The notes: generated from the letters alone by a model not told the origin. Counted from the stretch's first letter, positions 27,369-37,186 are shown. The stretch is 64,000 nt of DNA from Janthinobacterium lividum PAMC 25724 (GCA_000242815.2 AHHB01000036.1:186001-250000); one strand, 5' to 3'. A program made the numbers and translations.

Positions 27369-27815
27369 ATGAAAAGAAAGTACGCCACTGCGGTGATTTT
27401 TAGCGTCGCCGCCCTAGGTTTCACCTGGGTCAGCCCCTACATCGCCATGTACCGCATCAGCATCGCGGCGAAGGCCGTACGCCTGGAAAACCTGGCGCAG
27501 CAGGCGGACCTGCCCGCCGTGCGCGCCAGCGTAGCGCGCCAGTTGCGGGCCGCCGGCGACACGGCCAGCGAAGACGACTTCAAGGAAATGCTCGACACCA
27601 TCGTCTCGCCGCCCGGCATTACGGCCTTGATCCTGCACGGCAAGCAGGGGGCCGATGGCAAGCGCCACGACTTCGGCATGGCTTACCGCTCGTGGAGCGA
27701 AGTGACGCTGCAGCGCCGCGGCACTGTTCCCGCCAGCAGCCAATTTTTGCTGCGCCGGCATGGCATCTGGGACTGGAAATTGACAGACATACGCTTGCCA
27801 CCAGAATTACTCTAA
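27369..27815 (+). CDS. DUF2939 protein, first of a tandem pair
   Basis: A 148-residue protein with an N-terminal hydrophobic anchor (about residues 6-24) followed by a small domain ending in RSWSEVTLQR and HGIWDWKLTDIRLP. It matches DUF2939 and is similar over its whole length to the next gene. It is probably anchored to the inner membrane and facing the periplasm. Role unknown. I take the internal ATG at 27369 because the upstream extension of the frame has no homologous character. Confidence 0.8.
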   Translation: MKRKYATAVIFSVAALGFTWVSPYIAMYRISIAAKAVRLENLAQQADLPAVRASVARQLRAAGDTASEDDFKEMLDTIVSPPGITALILHGKQGADGKRHDFGMAYRSWSEVTLQRRGTVPASSQFLLRRHGIWDWKLTDIRLPPELL

Positions 27816-27931
27816 AGAAACTTGATTCAAAACAATACTTACTTAAACCGCCATATTGATTTTGAGAAATATTATGTAGAATATCAACACTTCAGGCGCA
27901 CTGAGTCGCCAGGCATCCGAGAAAGTACACG

Positions 27932-28444
27932 ATGAAAAGAATGCTGCTTTTCGCTGTCATGGTCCTCGTCGCGCTGGCCGGCGTCTTTTACGGCAGCCCG
28001 TATCTCGTCATGAACAAGATCCACACGGCGACCTTGGACGAGGATGCCCAGGCGCTGGCGGCGCAAATCGACCTGAACCAGCTGCGCGGCAGCCTGGGCC
28101 AGCAACTGCATGCCTTGTTCTCGGCGCCGGAAGTCGCCGACGACATCAGCCCCGACGTTATCGCCCCCTTGCTCGATACCATGCTGATGCCCGAAGGCAT
28201 CGTCGCCTTGATGAAGCTCAATGACCGCTACGAAAAACCGATCGCCAAAGTGAGCGACGTCAGCGGCCGCCAGCGCAGCGCCAAACCTGACTACAAGCTG
28301 CGCTACACCTCCTGGGACAGCGTGGTGGTGCAGCGCGCCCACAGCAAGAGCCACATCGGCGAGCTGACCCTGACGCGCGATGGCCTGTGGCACTGGAAAC
28401 TGGTGTCGGTGGCGCTACCCAAGAGTCTGCTGGCCGACGCCTGA
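27932..28444 (+). CDS. DUF2939 protein, second of a tandem pair
   Basis: A 170-residue paralogue of the preceding protein. It has an N-terminal membrane segment (LLFAVMVLVALAGVFYGSPY), a helical middle, and the same ending (YTSWDSVVVQR and DGLWHWKLVSVALP). The pair probably arose by local duplication. Function unknown. Confidence 0.82.
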   Translation: MKRMLLFAVMVLVALAGVFYGSPYLVMNKIHTATLDEDAQALAAQIDLNQLRGSLGQQLHALFSAPEVADDISPDVIAPLLDTMLMPEGIVALMKLNDRYEKPIAKVSDVSGRQRSAKPDYKLRYTSWDSVVVQRAHSKSHIGELTLTRDGLWHWKLVSVALPKSLLADA

Positions 28445-28547
28445 GGCGCCGGCAATGTCTCGACGATGGCAGAGCATGCCATGAAGTTATCGCCGCCTGC
28501 CTGTTCTGCAATGCTATTATCGGCTTTTGATATCCATCGGAGGCAGC

Positions 28548-28760
28548 ATGTCAGACTTGGTACAACACGCCCTGGCCCATGCGGGCAAACCGGCCACTAC
28601 GCCCTGGGTGGTGACCTTGATCAGCGGTGAAAAACTCACCGGTCCCATTTCCCCGCTCAGCGACGGCTGCTACGCCATCGGCCTGGGGCAAATCAAGTAT
28701 TTTTCCAGCGACAAGGTCGCCTGCCTGAATGTGTCGGGCGCGGGCGCGTTTCCCATCTAA
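28548..28760 (+). CDS. Small hypothetical protein
   Basis: A 70-residue soluble protein starting MSDLVQHALAHAGKP, with GGAGGCAGC just before the ATG. The core (WVVTLISGEKLTGPISPL...YFSSDKVACLNV) suggests a small beta-barrel of the Sm/SH3 kind, but I recognise no family. It is convergent with the HD-GYP gene. Confidence 0.65.
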   Translation: MSDLVQHALAHAGKPATTPWVVTLISGEKLTGPISPLSDGCYAIGLGQIKYFSSDKVACLNVSGAGAFPI

Positions 28761-28814
28761 GCAGGCAGGCGCCAGTACTCGCTCACTGAGTCAGCCATTC
28801 AGTCACTCAGTCAT

Positions 28815-30206
28815 TTATTCACTGACGCCGTCCAGTTGCGCGAGGTCGGGCAAGCACGCCAACGCCGCTTTCAAGGCGGAAAAACACTGCGCGTCGATGG
28901 CTGTGCCCACCGTCTCGGCCATGATCTCGAGCGCTTTCGGAATGGGAATTGGTCCCCGATACGGCCGGTCGGCCGTGATGGCGTCGAAAATATCGGCCGT
29001 GGTGATAATGCGCGTTTCCAGGCTGATGTCGTCGGCCGTCAAGCCTCGTGGATAACCGTTGCCGTCGAGCCGTTCATGGTGCGCAGCTGCCACGACAGCC
29101 AGTTCGGCAAACGCGTCAATGCGTGACAGAATCATTTCCGTATAGTGTGCGTGCTGCTGCACGGCCCGCCACTCATCGGCGTCGAGCTTGCCAGCCTTGT
29201 CGAGCACGCTGTTGCTGACGCCAAGCTTCCCCACATCATGCAGCAAGGCACCGCGCTTGAGCCAGCGACGCCGCTCGGGCGTCAGGCCCAAGGTTTCGGC
29301 GATCATGTCCGTATACAAAGCGACACGGGCGCTGTGCCCGCTGGTGTAAGGGCTTTTCGAATCGACCACTTGGCCAAACGCGGCGGCGATATCGTCGAGA
29401 TAGTCCTCATCGACCGGCACGCAACGATTCGCCGGTTCCAGCGCCGCCACCGCAGAGGTGATTTCCTGCGACCGCAACATGGACCAGAAGGCACCCGACT
29501 GCGCCACCCGCTCGAATGCCTGCACCAGTTGCGGATCAAACCAGTTGCCCGCGCGCTGGCGCACCTCGGCCTGGGCGGCGCGCGCGCCATCAGCCGTATG
29601 AAACACGTCGATCACCTGCGCCAGCAGCGCAATGCGCGAGAACAGGGGAATCGCCTGGCCTGCCAGTTTGTCCGGCTTGCCCTGGCCGTTGTAGTGTTCA
29701 TCGAGACTGTAGATGCCCTGTGCCACGGATTCCGGAAAGCGCAGCAGGCGCGCGATCTCGGCGCCGCGCTGACAGCGCGTGGCGATCAGTTCGTGCGCGA
29801 TGCGCGGACCGTCGCGTAAGATCGTCATCACGGCGCGAAAGCGCTCGGCCAGGCCCACCTTCAGGCCCGTGTGCTTGAGAACGAATTTAAGCACTTGCGG
29901 CAGGCTCTCGCCCACCGTCTTGAAGCCTTGCTTGAAAGACAGATCATCCGTCAGGTAAAGCTCGCAGATGCGCGCGGCATTGCTGCTGCAGCCCAGGTCC
30001 TTGAGCAGCAGGGTGTAATACAGATTCCACAAGTCTTCATCCGCCATGCCCAGTTCGCGTCCCACGTGCATGCCAATCCAGCAACAACGGATGCAATGAC
30101 CTTCTGGCTGCCCCTCCGTGATGTCCAGGGCCTGGCTGAGGGCGGCGATCAGTTCGGAGAGCCGTATGCCGTCAACGATCGGCAAACTTGCGGGTGAAAT
30201 TAACAT
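28815..30206 (-). CDS. HD-GYP domain protein, probable c-di-GMP phosphodiesterase
   Basis: A 463-residue cytoplasmic protein. The N-terminal half is a degenerate HD-like region (ALSQALDITEGQPEGHCIRCC and following). The C-terminal half (about 275-440) is a canonical HD-GYP domain with GHSARVALYTDMIA, LLHDVGKLGVSN, HHERLDGNGYPRGL and DIFDAITADRPYR. All metal ligands and the GYP-type motif are present, so hydrolysis of cyclic di-GMP is expected. No receiver or transmembrane sensor is fused. Its closest neighbours do not reveal the process it controls. Confidence 0.92.
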   Translation of the reverse strand: MLISPASLPIVDGIRLSELIAALSQALDITEGQPEGHCIRCCWIGMHVGRELGMADEDLWNLYYTLLLKDLGCSSNAARICELYLTDDLSFKQGFKTVGESLPQVLKFVLKHTGLKVGLAERFRAVMTILRDGPRIAHELIATRCQRGAEIARLLRFPESVAQGIYSLDEHYNGQGKPDKLAGQAIPLFSRIALLAQVIDVFHTADGARAAQAEVRQRAGNWFDPQLVQAFERVAQSGAFWSMLRSQEITSAVAALEPANRCVPVDEDYLDDIAAAFGQVVDSKSPYTSGHSARVALYTDMIAETLGLTPERRRWLKRGALLHDVGKLGVSNSVLDKAGKLDADEWRAVQQHAHYTEMILSRIDAFAELAVVAAAHHERLDGNGYPRGLTADDISLETRIITTADIFDAITADRPYRGPIPIPKALEIMAETVGTAIDAQCFSALKAALACLPDLAQLDGVSE

Positions 30207-30702
30207 GGTAGAAATACAAGTTTCTAATTGGCAATAAATTACATTTTACGCGAAATCTGCTCTATCTATGCCTTGTGGCAACATGGCCGACCGTGCACGC
30301 GCCGCGCTGCATACGCTGGCATGCAGCATTCCTTGCATGATGTTGCGTTACAACAACATCATTTTACAGAAAGAAAAAGGGGAAACTGTCGTATTTTCCA
30401 CACCGCGCCATGCCCATGTGGAGGCCAGGGTATCGGCATGTTTGCGTTGGCGTAAGGAAAAGCTTGGGTGACAAAGTGCCCCGTAACGCTGCTAAAAGCC
30501 TGTCGGCCCCTCGACTATGCACCCGCCCGATATTGACGACAAATACGATTTTATTCGCGTATTAATTCGAAAGACATATAAATAATCTTGCCTAGAAATG
30601 GCATGAAGGTCAAAACTTTCCGTGCTAGCATGATCTTTCGTCTAGCGCACTTACGACTGCCTGGACCTTACTAACAAACTTGACCACCAGGAGCAGTTCA
30701 TC
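30207..30702. other. Divergent promoter region, HD-GYP/TonB receptor
   Basis: About 495 bases without a supported gene. An 8-bp inverted repeat TGATGTTG/CAACATCA (30338-30345 and 30354-30361) could be a regulator site. The TonB receptor has a clear AGGAG ribosome binding site at its end. Confidence 0.5.
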
Positions 30703-33000
30703 ATGACACCGCATGCCAGCCACCACGCCAGCGCGATACGCCGTACCCTGATTACCCTGGCAATCGCTGCCGCCTTTCCCCTGCAAGCGATGGCACAGGA
30801 CAGCATCCCGGCGCCAACTGGCGAGGCACAAGCTGCGCCGGCAGCACAAGCCGGCCCTGGCCAGCTGGAAACGGTGATCGTCACGGCGCAGCGCCGCGCG
30901 GAAAACATCAAGGACGTACCCATGTCCATCGCCACCCTGAAAGGCGACAAGCTCGACACCCTGACCGCCGGCGGCGCCGACATCCGCTTCCTCAACAGCC
31001 GCTCGCCCAGCGTCTCGGTCGAATCCGATTACGGCCGCACCTTTCCCCGCTTCTATATTCGCGGCCTGGGCAATACCGACTTCGACCTGAATGCCTCGCA
31101 ACCGGTGGGCCTGGTGATGGATGATGTGGTGCAGGAAAACGCCATGCTCAAGGGTTTCCCCGTGTTTGACGTGGACCAGGTCGAGGTGCTGCGCGGCCCG
31201 CAAGGCACGCTGTTCGGGCGCAACTCGCCGGCCGGCGTGATCAAGTTCGATTCCGCCAAGCCCGTCTTCAATACGGAAGGCTACCTGAGCGGCGGCTTTG
31301 GCAAGGATGGCATGAAGAACCTGGAAGGCGCCTTCAACGTTCCCGTCAGCGACACGGTGGCGCTGCGCTTTTCCGGCCAGACGCAGCGCCGCGGCGACCG
31401 CGTGCACAACCCGCGCCCCACCGGCACGCGCGACTTCGAAGGCTATGAAGACAGCGCCGCCCGCCTGCAGGTGCTCGTCAAGCCCACGCGCGATTTGACG
31501 GCCCTGTTTAATGTGCACGCGCGCAACCTCGACGGCACGGCCACGCTGTTCCGCGCCAACATCCTGAAACAAGGCACGAATGAGCTGGTCGACAACTTCG
31601 ATTACGGCTCTTACCCTAGCGACGGCGTCAACCGCCAGCACCTGAAAACCAAGGGCGGCAGCATGCGCCTGAAATGGGACTTGCCCGGCATCACCCTGCA
31701 TTCGATCACCGGCTACGAAAAGCTTGATTTCTTCAGCCGCGCCGACGTCGACGGCGGCTATGGTGCCGTATATGCCCCACCGATGGGCCCCGGCTTCATC
31801 CCCTTCGTCGTGGAAACGGCTGATGTGATCCCCAACCACAAGCAGATTTCACAGGAATTTCGCGCAGAATCGAGCAGCAAGGGCCCGCTGCAGTGGATAG
31901 GCGGCCTGTTCTACTTCAAGGAAGATATCCAGATCGACAGCATCAGCTTCGACAGTCTGGCACCCGGCAATCCGCAAAACAGCGCCTACGCCACGCAAAA
32001 CCAGAGCTCGAAATCGTACGCGGCGTTCGGCTCGCTCAATTACGCGGTCTCGGATGCACTGAAACTGCGCGCCGGCTTGCGCTACACGAGCGACAAGAAG
32101 GATTTCTCGGCCAAGCGCGTAGAAGCGACCACGGCCGGCCCATTCAACCTGAATGACACCTCGCACAACGTCAGCTGGGACGTGAGTGGCACTTATATAC
32201 TGAGCCCTGAAACGAACGCCTTTGCGCGCATCGCTACCGGCTATCGTGCGCCATCGATGCAAGGGCGCCTGAACGGCCTGGGCGACCGCCCGTCGCAGGC
32301 CGGCGCCGAAAAAGTGCTGTCGGTGGAGGCCGGCATCAAGCAAGACCTGTTCGACAAGCGCGCCCGCCTCAGCCTGGCCGTATTCCAGTACCGCGTGAAG
32401 GACAAGCAATTGACGGCCGGCAGCGGCGTGGTCAACATGAACCGACTGCTCAATGCCGAGAAGGCCATCGGCCAGGGCGTGGAACTCGATTTCCAGGCCA
32501 ACCTCAGCGACTCGCTCAGCATGACCCTGGGTGGCAGCTATAACCACACCGAGATCCAGGACAAAAAACTGTATGTGCAAAGCTGCGGCAACGCGCAAAA
32601 CACCCCGTCCAGCGGCTGCACCGTCACCGACCCGGTCGGCCCATTCGTGGGCACCGCTTACATCAACGGCAACCCGCTGCCACGCGCGCCGGAATGGCAA
32701 GCCAACGTTACCTTGAAATACAGCATCCCCGTCGCCAACGGCGAGTTCTACGCCTACACCGACTGGTCCTACCGTACCAGCTATAACTTCTTCCTGTACG
32801 AAGCGAAGGAATACAAGGCTAAGGAATTGCTGGAAGGCGGCTTGCGCGTCGGCTACAAATGGGACCGCTACGAACTCTCCGCGTACGGCCGCAACATCAC
32901 CAACCAAATCCAGGCGCTGGGCGCGATCGAATTCAACAACCTGACCGGCATCGTCAACGAGCCACGCACGTATGGCGTGCAGTTCAAGGCGACGTTTTAA
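30703..33000 (+). CDS. TonB-dependent outer-membrane receptor
   Basis: A 765-residue receptor. The signal peptide covers residues 1-30 (ending LQAMAQ). The TonB-box region and plug domain begin at ETVIVTAQRRAENIKDVPMS, with LRGPQGTLFGRNSPAGVIKF in the plug. A 22-strand beta-barrel follows, ending in an aromatic residue (YGVQFKATF). It imports a large substrate across the outer membrane using TonB energy. The overall pattern is that of the general siderophore/carbohydrate-like receptors of beta- and alphaproteobacteria, so the ligand cannot be named. No TonB or ABC-transporter gene adjoins. An intrinsic terminator follows. Confidence 0.93.
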   Translation: MTPHASHHASAIRRTLITLAIAAAFPLQAMAQDSIPAPTGEAQAAPAAQAGPGQLETVIVTAQRRAENIKDVPMSIATLKGDKLDTLTAGGADIRFLNSRSPSVSVESDYGRTFPRFYIRGLGNTDFDLNASQPVGLVMDDVVQENAMLKGFPVFDVDQVEVLRGPQGTLFGRNSPAGVIKFDSAKPVFNTEGYLSGGFGKDGMKNLEGAFNVPVSDTVALRFSGQTQRRGDRVHNPRPTGTRDFEGYEDSAARLQVLVKPTRDLTALFNVHARNLDGTATLFRANILKQGTNELVDNFDYGSYPSDGVNRQHLKTKGGSMRLKWDLPGITLHSITGYEKLDFFSRADVDGGYGAVYAPPMGPGFIPFVVETADVIPNHKQISQEFRAESSSKGPLQWIGGLFYFKEDIQIDSISFDSLAPGNPQNSAYATQNQSSKSYAAFGSLNYAVSDALKLRAGLRYTSDKKDFSAKRVEATTAGPFNLNDTSHNVSWDVSGTYILSPETNAFARIATGYRAPSMQGRLNGLGDRPSQAGAEKVLSVEAGIKQDLFDKRARLSLAVFQYRVKDKQLTAGSGVVNMNRLLNAEKAIGQGVELDFQANLSDSLSMTLGGSYNHTEIQDKKLYVQSCGNAQNTPSSGCTVTDPVGPFVGTAYINGNPLPRAPEWQANVTLKYSIPVANGEFYAYTDWSYRTSYNFFLYEAKEYKAKELLEGGLRVGYKWDRYELSAYGRNITNQIQALGAIEFNNLTGIVNEPRTYGVQFKATF

Positions 33001-33018
33001 TGGCGCTTAGATAAAACC

Positions 33019-33049
33019 AGGCTGTTCGGCCCAACCGGACAGCCTTTTT
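33019..33049 (+). terminator. Intrinsic terminator after TonB receptor gene
   Basis: AGGCTGTTCGG and CCGGACAGCCT form an 11-bp stem (one G-U pair) with a 5-base loop, followed by TTTTT. Confidence 0.9.
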
Positions 33050-33146
33050 ATCCCAGCACGGCTGATACCTGGCCGTGGATGCGAGACCATCACTCAGGCA
33101 CAAGATGGCATTACCGGCATCACCTGTGCTAAAATCTCGCCGCGCT

Positions 33147-33233
33147 GCCCGGATGGTGAAACTGGTAGACACTGGAGACTTAAAATCTCCCGCCTGTAAG
33201 GGCGTGCCGGTTCGATTCCGGCTCCGGGCACCA
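33147..33233 (+). tRNA. tRNA-Leu (UAA anticodon)
   Basis: An 87-base class II tRNA. The acceptor stem GCCCGGA pairs with TCCGGGC, the discriminator is A, and CCA is encoded. The D-loop contains GGTAGACAC, the anticodon loop ACTTAAAAT gives UAA, the variable arm is long, and the T-arm reads CCGGTTCGATTCCGG. The long variable arm and anticodon fit leucine. Confidence 0.97.
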
Positions 33234-33619
33234 GCGCACATGCAATATACAGAGATAGTGACGACTATTTATCTCGCTCCTGCCAGTTCCGCAAAACTAG
33301 CTTTGTTCCGCAAAAACTCTCCGACGCACTTGTAGCCCCCTCTCTTCACTTGTGCTGGGCAGTCAGTTTCTTCGGGCAAATCACCAACTATTTAACCTTC
33401 GCCTGAACTTCTGCAAGGATGGCTCCTACATTGAGCTCTACCGTCCATTGCCCAACAATGCGAGGTCTTCCACCATGCATCAGCTGCTTTCGCTGACCTT
33501 GTTATGTACTGCGGCAGGCCACGCCAAGGCTGCGAGGCACCATTGCCTCGCCCTCAAGCTACTGCCACCTTGCTGACCCACATGCCCCGCGCGCCGCGTT
33601 CACGGCGGCGCGCTACGCC
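33234..33619. other. Gene-free stretch between tRNA-Leu and permease
   Basis: About 385 bases. No gene is supported; the 74-aa frame at 33352 lacks a ribosome binding site and any domain. A GC-rich inverted repeat (GCGCGCCGC/GCGGCGCGC, about 33588-33612) lies just past the permease stop, without a T-run. Confidence 0.5.
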
Positions 33620-35119
33620 TCACTCACTGCCGTGGCTGTTCTCGCGCGCCTGCTCCTTCGCCACTTCCGTTGATGCCAGTCCATTGAAGAACAGATTGAG
33701 CAGCACGGCAACGATGGCGGCCAGCAAGATGCCACTGTGCAGCAGCGGCGACAGGACCTTGGGCATGTGCTGCGCGTACTGCTCCGCCACCAGCGGCAGC
33801 ATGCCAAAGCCGATCGACAGGGCGACGATGAACAGGTTGTTGCGCTTGCTCTTGTAATCGACGCCGGCCAGGATGCGTATGCCCGTGGCTGCGACCATGC
33901 CGAACATCACCAGCCCTGCCCCGCCCAGCACGAACGCCGGTACGGACTCGGCCGTTTGCGCGATCTTCGGAATCACGCCCATGACCAGCAAGATGATGCC
34001 GGCCGACACGCACACCCAGCGGCTGCGCACGCCCGTGACGCCCACCAGGCCGACGTTCTGCGAGAACGAGGTGTAGGGAAAGGTATTGAAGATGCCGCCG
34101 ATCAGGGTACCCAGGCCATCGACGCGCAAGCCGCGGCTGATATCGTCCTGCCTGATACGCTGGTCCGTCATTTCGCCCAGCGCCAGGAACATGCCCAAGG
34201 ACTCAATCATGACGACGATCATCACCAGGCTCATGGTGACGATAGCGACCACGTCAAAGGTCGGCATGCCGAACTGGAACGGCGTGACGATGGCGAAGGC
34301 CTTGGCGCTGGCCACCTTGGAAAAATCGGCCTTGCCCAAGGCAAACGACAAAGCCGTACCGGCAATGATGCCGATCAATACCGCGATATTAGACAGGAAA
34401 CCACGACCATACTTGGCCACCAGCAAGATAACGGCCAGCACGAAGAAGGCAATGCCCATGTTATCGAGCGCGCCGTAGCCGGGATTGGCAATCAGGGGCA
34501 CGGGACCCGGCGGCGCAGGCAAGCCGGCCGCAGCGGCGGCAGCGGCCATCTTGAGGAAGGCAGGATCGGCAATTTGCGCCATGGAGGGCGGCCCGCCCAT
34601 GGCCCAGTTGACGCCCACGCGCATCAACGACACGCCGATCACGGCGATGATGCTGCCGGTAACCACGGGCGGAAACAGGGCCAGCAAGCGGCTGATGAAG
34701 GGCGCAATCAACATGGAGACGATGCCGGCGCCGATCACGGCGCCAAAGATGCCGCTGATCCCGAGGGCCGGATTGTTCGCCATGGCCAGCATGGGACTGA
34801 CGGCGGCAAAGGTCACGCCCATCATCACGGGCAGGCGAATGCCGAAGTACTTGCCTAAGCCCAAGGATTGGATCAGGGTCACCAGGCCACAGCAAAACAG
34901 GTCGGCACTGATCAGCGCGGCCACCTGCTCGGGTGGCAGCTTGAGGGCGCGGCCGACGATCAGCGGCACGGCGATGGCGCCCGCATACATGACGAGCACG
35001 TGCTGCAAGCCCAAAGTGAACAGTTTGCCAGCGGGCAGGATTTCATCCACGGGCGATGGCGCAGCAGGCAGTGCGCGGGGCACGTCGCGGTGGATGGATT
35101 TCAAGCGGGGAGAGGCCAT
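33620..35119 (-). CDS. NCS2-family nucleobase:cation symporter (xanthine/uracil permease)
   Basis: A 499-residue inner-membrane transporter with about 14 hydrophobic segments. The NCS2 signature appears as SQNVGLVGVTGVRSR (about residue 345), and the start motif LGLQHVLVMYAGAIAVPL is typical of this family. Sequence character is closer to xanthine/uric acid permeases (XanP/UapA branch) than to UraA; I infer purine uptake. It is monocistronic. Confidence 0.9.
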   Translation of the reverse strand: MASPRLKSIHRDVPRALPAAPSPVDEILPAGKLFTLGLQHVLVMYAGAIAVPLIVGRALKLPPEQVAALISADLFCCGLVTLIQSLGLGKYFGIRLPVMMGVTFAAVSPMLAMANNPALGISGIFGAVIGAGIVSMLIAPFISRLLALFPPVVTGSIIAVIGVSLMRVGVNWAMGGPPSMAQIADPAFLKMAAAAAAAGLPAPPGPVPLIANPGYGALDNMGIAFFVLAVILLVAKYGRGFLSNIAVLIGIIAGTALSFALGKADFSKVASAKAFAIVTPFQFGMPTFDVVAIVTMSLVMIVVMIESLGMFLALGEMTDQRIRQDDISRGLRVDGLGTLIGGIFNTFPYTSFSQNVGLVGVTGVRSRWVCVSAGIILLVMGVIPKIAQTAESVPAFVLGGAGLVMFGMVAATGIRILAGVDYKSKRNNLFIVALSIGFGMLPLVAEQYAQHMPKVLSPLLHSGILLAAIVAVLLNLFFNGLASTEVAKEQARENSHGSE

Positions 35120-35396
35120 TTACGCTCCATTTCCTGGGTTACTGCAGCCCGGATGGGCGCAGATGAAAGGGAAAAGCAAGAGAGAAACGGGACGACAGAA
35201 ACACGACGATGGTCGATGATGCATGCGAAGCTCCTTGGATGGGACGACTCCAGCAAGCAATGCATGCTTCATGCCAGGTAGAATTGTATACAGTTTGTGG
35301 CGACAAACCAGCATGACTGTGCATGGTGCCCCCTCCCTTCGCACCGATTTCAGGCGTGCCGCTTGGTCCACGCACTAAAACAGGACGCCAGCGTAG

Positions 35397-35825
35397 TCAA
35401 CGTCGCGCGCGCACCGCCTTGAGCGCAGCGGCCGCATCGGCCGCCAGTTCACCGATATCCTTGTCGCGGCGCCGCTCGAACCAGCGCACGCTGGCACGCA
35501 CCAGCCACCACGCGGGCAAACCGACAAGTGCCATCAGCGGTGCGGCAATGAACAGGAAGCCCATGGCCGGATCACAGCCATACAGCGCCGCCACCGTTTG
35601 CGCGCTGTCAAACAAGCCGGGCCACCACGCCAGCACCGCCGACACCAAGACGGGACCGGCAAAGGTGGCAATGATAATGCTGGAGCAAATACGCATGAGC
35701 GCCTCTTTGTAGCTGCGTGGCCACATGACCATGAAGCTGAGCAAGGCGGCAAAGAAGGCGGCCAGCAAGGGCACGCCCAGCAGCTTGATCCAGGCAGCCC
35801 CTGCGGCGGTGATATCGATATGCAT
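35397..35825 (-). CDS. Phage lysis-cassette-like membrane protein
   Basis: A 142-residue protein with three predicted membrane segments (about 15-37, 48-68, 88-110) and a charged C-terminal tail. The arrangement of a first helix, then a WPRSYKEALMR loop, then a second helix resembles small membrane proteins near holin genes of Burkholderiales prophages. I call it only by that resemblance. It starts 9 bases after the winged-helix gene, so both form an operon that should be controlled by the divergent phage-type repressor. Confidence 0.5.
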   Translation of the reverse strand: MHIDITAAGAAWIKLLGVPLLAAFFAALLSFMVMWPRSYKEALMRICSSIIIATFAGPVLVSAVLAWWPGLFDSAQTVAALYGCDPAMGFLFIAAPLMALVGLPAWWLVRASVRWFERRRDKDIGELAADAAAALKAVRARR

Positions 35826-35834
35826 GATGTGCTT

Positions 35835-36314
35835 TCAGTTGCGGCAAAAAAGAACTGCGCTTGGCAGTTCGCTGTCATTCATTTGAGAAGGCCGCTTGCC
35901 GCCCTCCCCTTGCGCCGGTCCAAACAAGGCCGCCACCAGCGGATCGCGGCGCGCCGCACCGCGCGCCCAGCAGGCCGTGCGACATACCTGCGGCGGCAGC
36001 TCGGCCCAGCCCTCGAGCTCCTCGTCCAGTTCGCCCAGCGCGTATAAGGCAGGCCGCTGGCGCCGCGGCTCAGTGCAATGGCGCTGCGCCAGGTGTATCT
36101 GTCCCATGGCGCACATATGCCGCAAATAGCGGCTCATGGTGCCCGCATCGAGGCCCAGCAAGGCAGACAGTTGCGCCGCACTGGCCTGACCCTGCTCGCG
36201 AATGAACTGCGCGATACGGGCGATATGCAGCTGCGACTTCTTGCTGCGTCCCTGTAACTGGCGCCCCTGCCCTGGCCGCGCCCGGCTTTCCACCAACTGA
36301 CTGCTGTTCAACAT
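35835..36314 (-). CDS. Winged-helix DNA-binding protein, phage-like
   Basis: A 159-residue protein from the ATG at 36314. The middle (about 30-95) is a winged-helix domain (IARIAQFIREQGQASAAQLSALLG followed by SRYLRHMCAMGQIHLAQ and YALGE). The frame is open up to 36392, but that start would lie upstream of the transcription start predicted from the promoter at 36383-36411, so the shorter form is more likely. The C-terminus is hydrophilic with no known motif. It is the first gene of the leftward operon, repressible by the S24 protein. Confidence 0.65.
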   Translation of the reverse strand: MLNSSQLVESRARPGQGRQLQGRSKKSQLHIARIAQFIREQGQASAAQLSALLGLDAGTMSRYLRHMCAMGQIHLAQRHCTEPRRQRPALYALGELDEELEGWAELPPQVCRTACWARGAARRDPLVAALFGPAQGEGGKRPSQMNDSELPSAVLFCRN

Positions 36315-36382
36315 CTGCCTGATCTCCCATGGTGCTGCCCGCCGGCAGACGCTGTAGTGCGTTTGCGACAGGCAATGAATAG

Positions 36383-36411
36383 ACTTTATCAATCGCTAAT
36401 GTTAAAGTCAA
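36383..36411 (-). promoter_or_regulatory. Predicted leftward promoter
   Basis: On the minus strand, TTGACT (36406-36411) and TAAAGT (36383-36388) are separated by 17 bases, giving a reasonable sigma-70 promoter for the winged-helix operon. Confidence 0.5.
36385..36400 (+). promoter_or_regulatory. Putative repressor operator O1
   Basis: TTTATCAATCGCTAAT resembles O2 and O3 (shared pattern TTTATCAA, then CG/TG, then TA). It overlaps the -10 and spacer of the leftward promoter, so bound repressor should block it. Confidence 0.55.
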
Positions 36412-36422
36412 GCATTTGGTAA

Positions 36423-36438
36423 TTTATCAAACGGTAAA
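36423..36438 (+). promoter_or_regulatory. Putative repressor operator O2
   Basis: TTTATCAAACGGTAAA lies 20 bases before the repressor ATG. It would allow autoregulation of the repressor gene. O1 and O2 centres are 38 bases apart. Confidence 0.6.
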
Positions 36439-36457
36439 TTTCAGGTTTAATGGGAAC

Positions 36458-37186
36458 ATGAATATGTATCAATACAGACGCGACCGCCTGCTGGCCCTGA
36501 TCAGCGAGCACTACGACAACACGCGCAAGAAAGTTTCCGACATCAGCGGCTGGAGCGAGGCGCGCATCTCGCAAATCCTCTCCCCCACGTACCGCGAGGG
36601 ACGCGCCTTCAGCGAAAAAATCGCGCGCAAGCTGGAAGCGGACCTGCAGCTCGATAGCATGTACTTTGACCAGGGAGCGGCGCCCGACCAGGCGACGCTG
36701 GCGGCGCGTGCCTTGAGCGCCTTAGGTGAGGTGCAGCCGGTGGCGGTAGTCGATGGCGACGATGCGCGCTTCTACCCGATCCGCAAGGTCAAATTGCGCC
36801 TATCGGCAGGCATTACCGGCTTTGCCATCGAAGCGGAAACACACGATGGCAGCACTATCAGCGTGCCGCGCAGCTGGGTCGAGCGCAATGGCTACCACCC
36901 TGAAAAACTGGTGGCTATCAAGGTCAAGGGCGAGAGCATGGAGCCGGCCCTGTACGAGGACGACGTGGTGATCATCAATACAGCCGACAAGCGGCCGGCC
37001 GACGGCATTGTATTTGCCATCAATTACGAAGGCGAAGCGGTGGTCAAGCGCATGGCGCGCGATATCGGCGAATGGTGGCTGACCTCGGACAACCCGGACC
37101 AGCGCAAATATCACCGCAAGCTATGCCGCGGCAATGAATGCCTGATCGTGGGCAGGGTCGTGCGCAAGGAAAGCGACCGCATTTGA
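36458..37186 (+). CDS. S24/LexA-like phage-type repressor
   Basis: A 242-residue regulator from the ATG at 36458 (MNMYQYRRDRLLALI). The N-terminal ~70 residues form a DNA-binding helical domain (VSDISGWSEARISQILSP). The C-terminal half is a peptidase S24 domain with the serine in VKGESMEPALYEDD and the lysine in EAVVKRMARD, so RecA-stimulated self-cleavage is possible. The Ala-Gly cleavage bond of LexA is not obvious. It diverges from the winged-helix/membrane operon, and matching operator sites lie on both sides of the gene. It looks like a domesticated prophage immunity region. Confidence 0.88.
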   Translation: MNMYQYRRDRLLALISEHYDNTRKKVSDISGWSEARISQILSPTYREGRAFSEKIARKLEADLQLDSMYFDQGAAPDQATLAARALSALGEVQPVAVVDGDDARFYPIRKVKLRLSAGITGFAIEAETHDGSTISVPRSWVERNGYHPEKLVAIKVKGESMEPALYEDDVVIINTADKRPADGIVFAINYEGEAVVKRMARDIGEWWLTSDNPDQRKYHRKLCRGNECLIVGRVVRKESDRI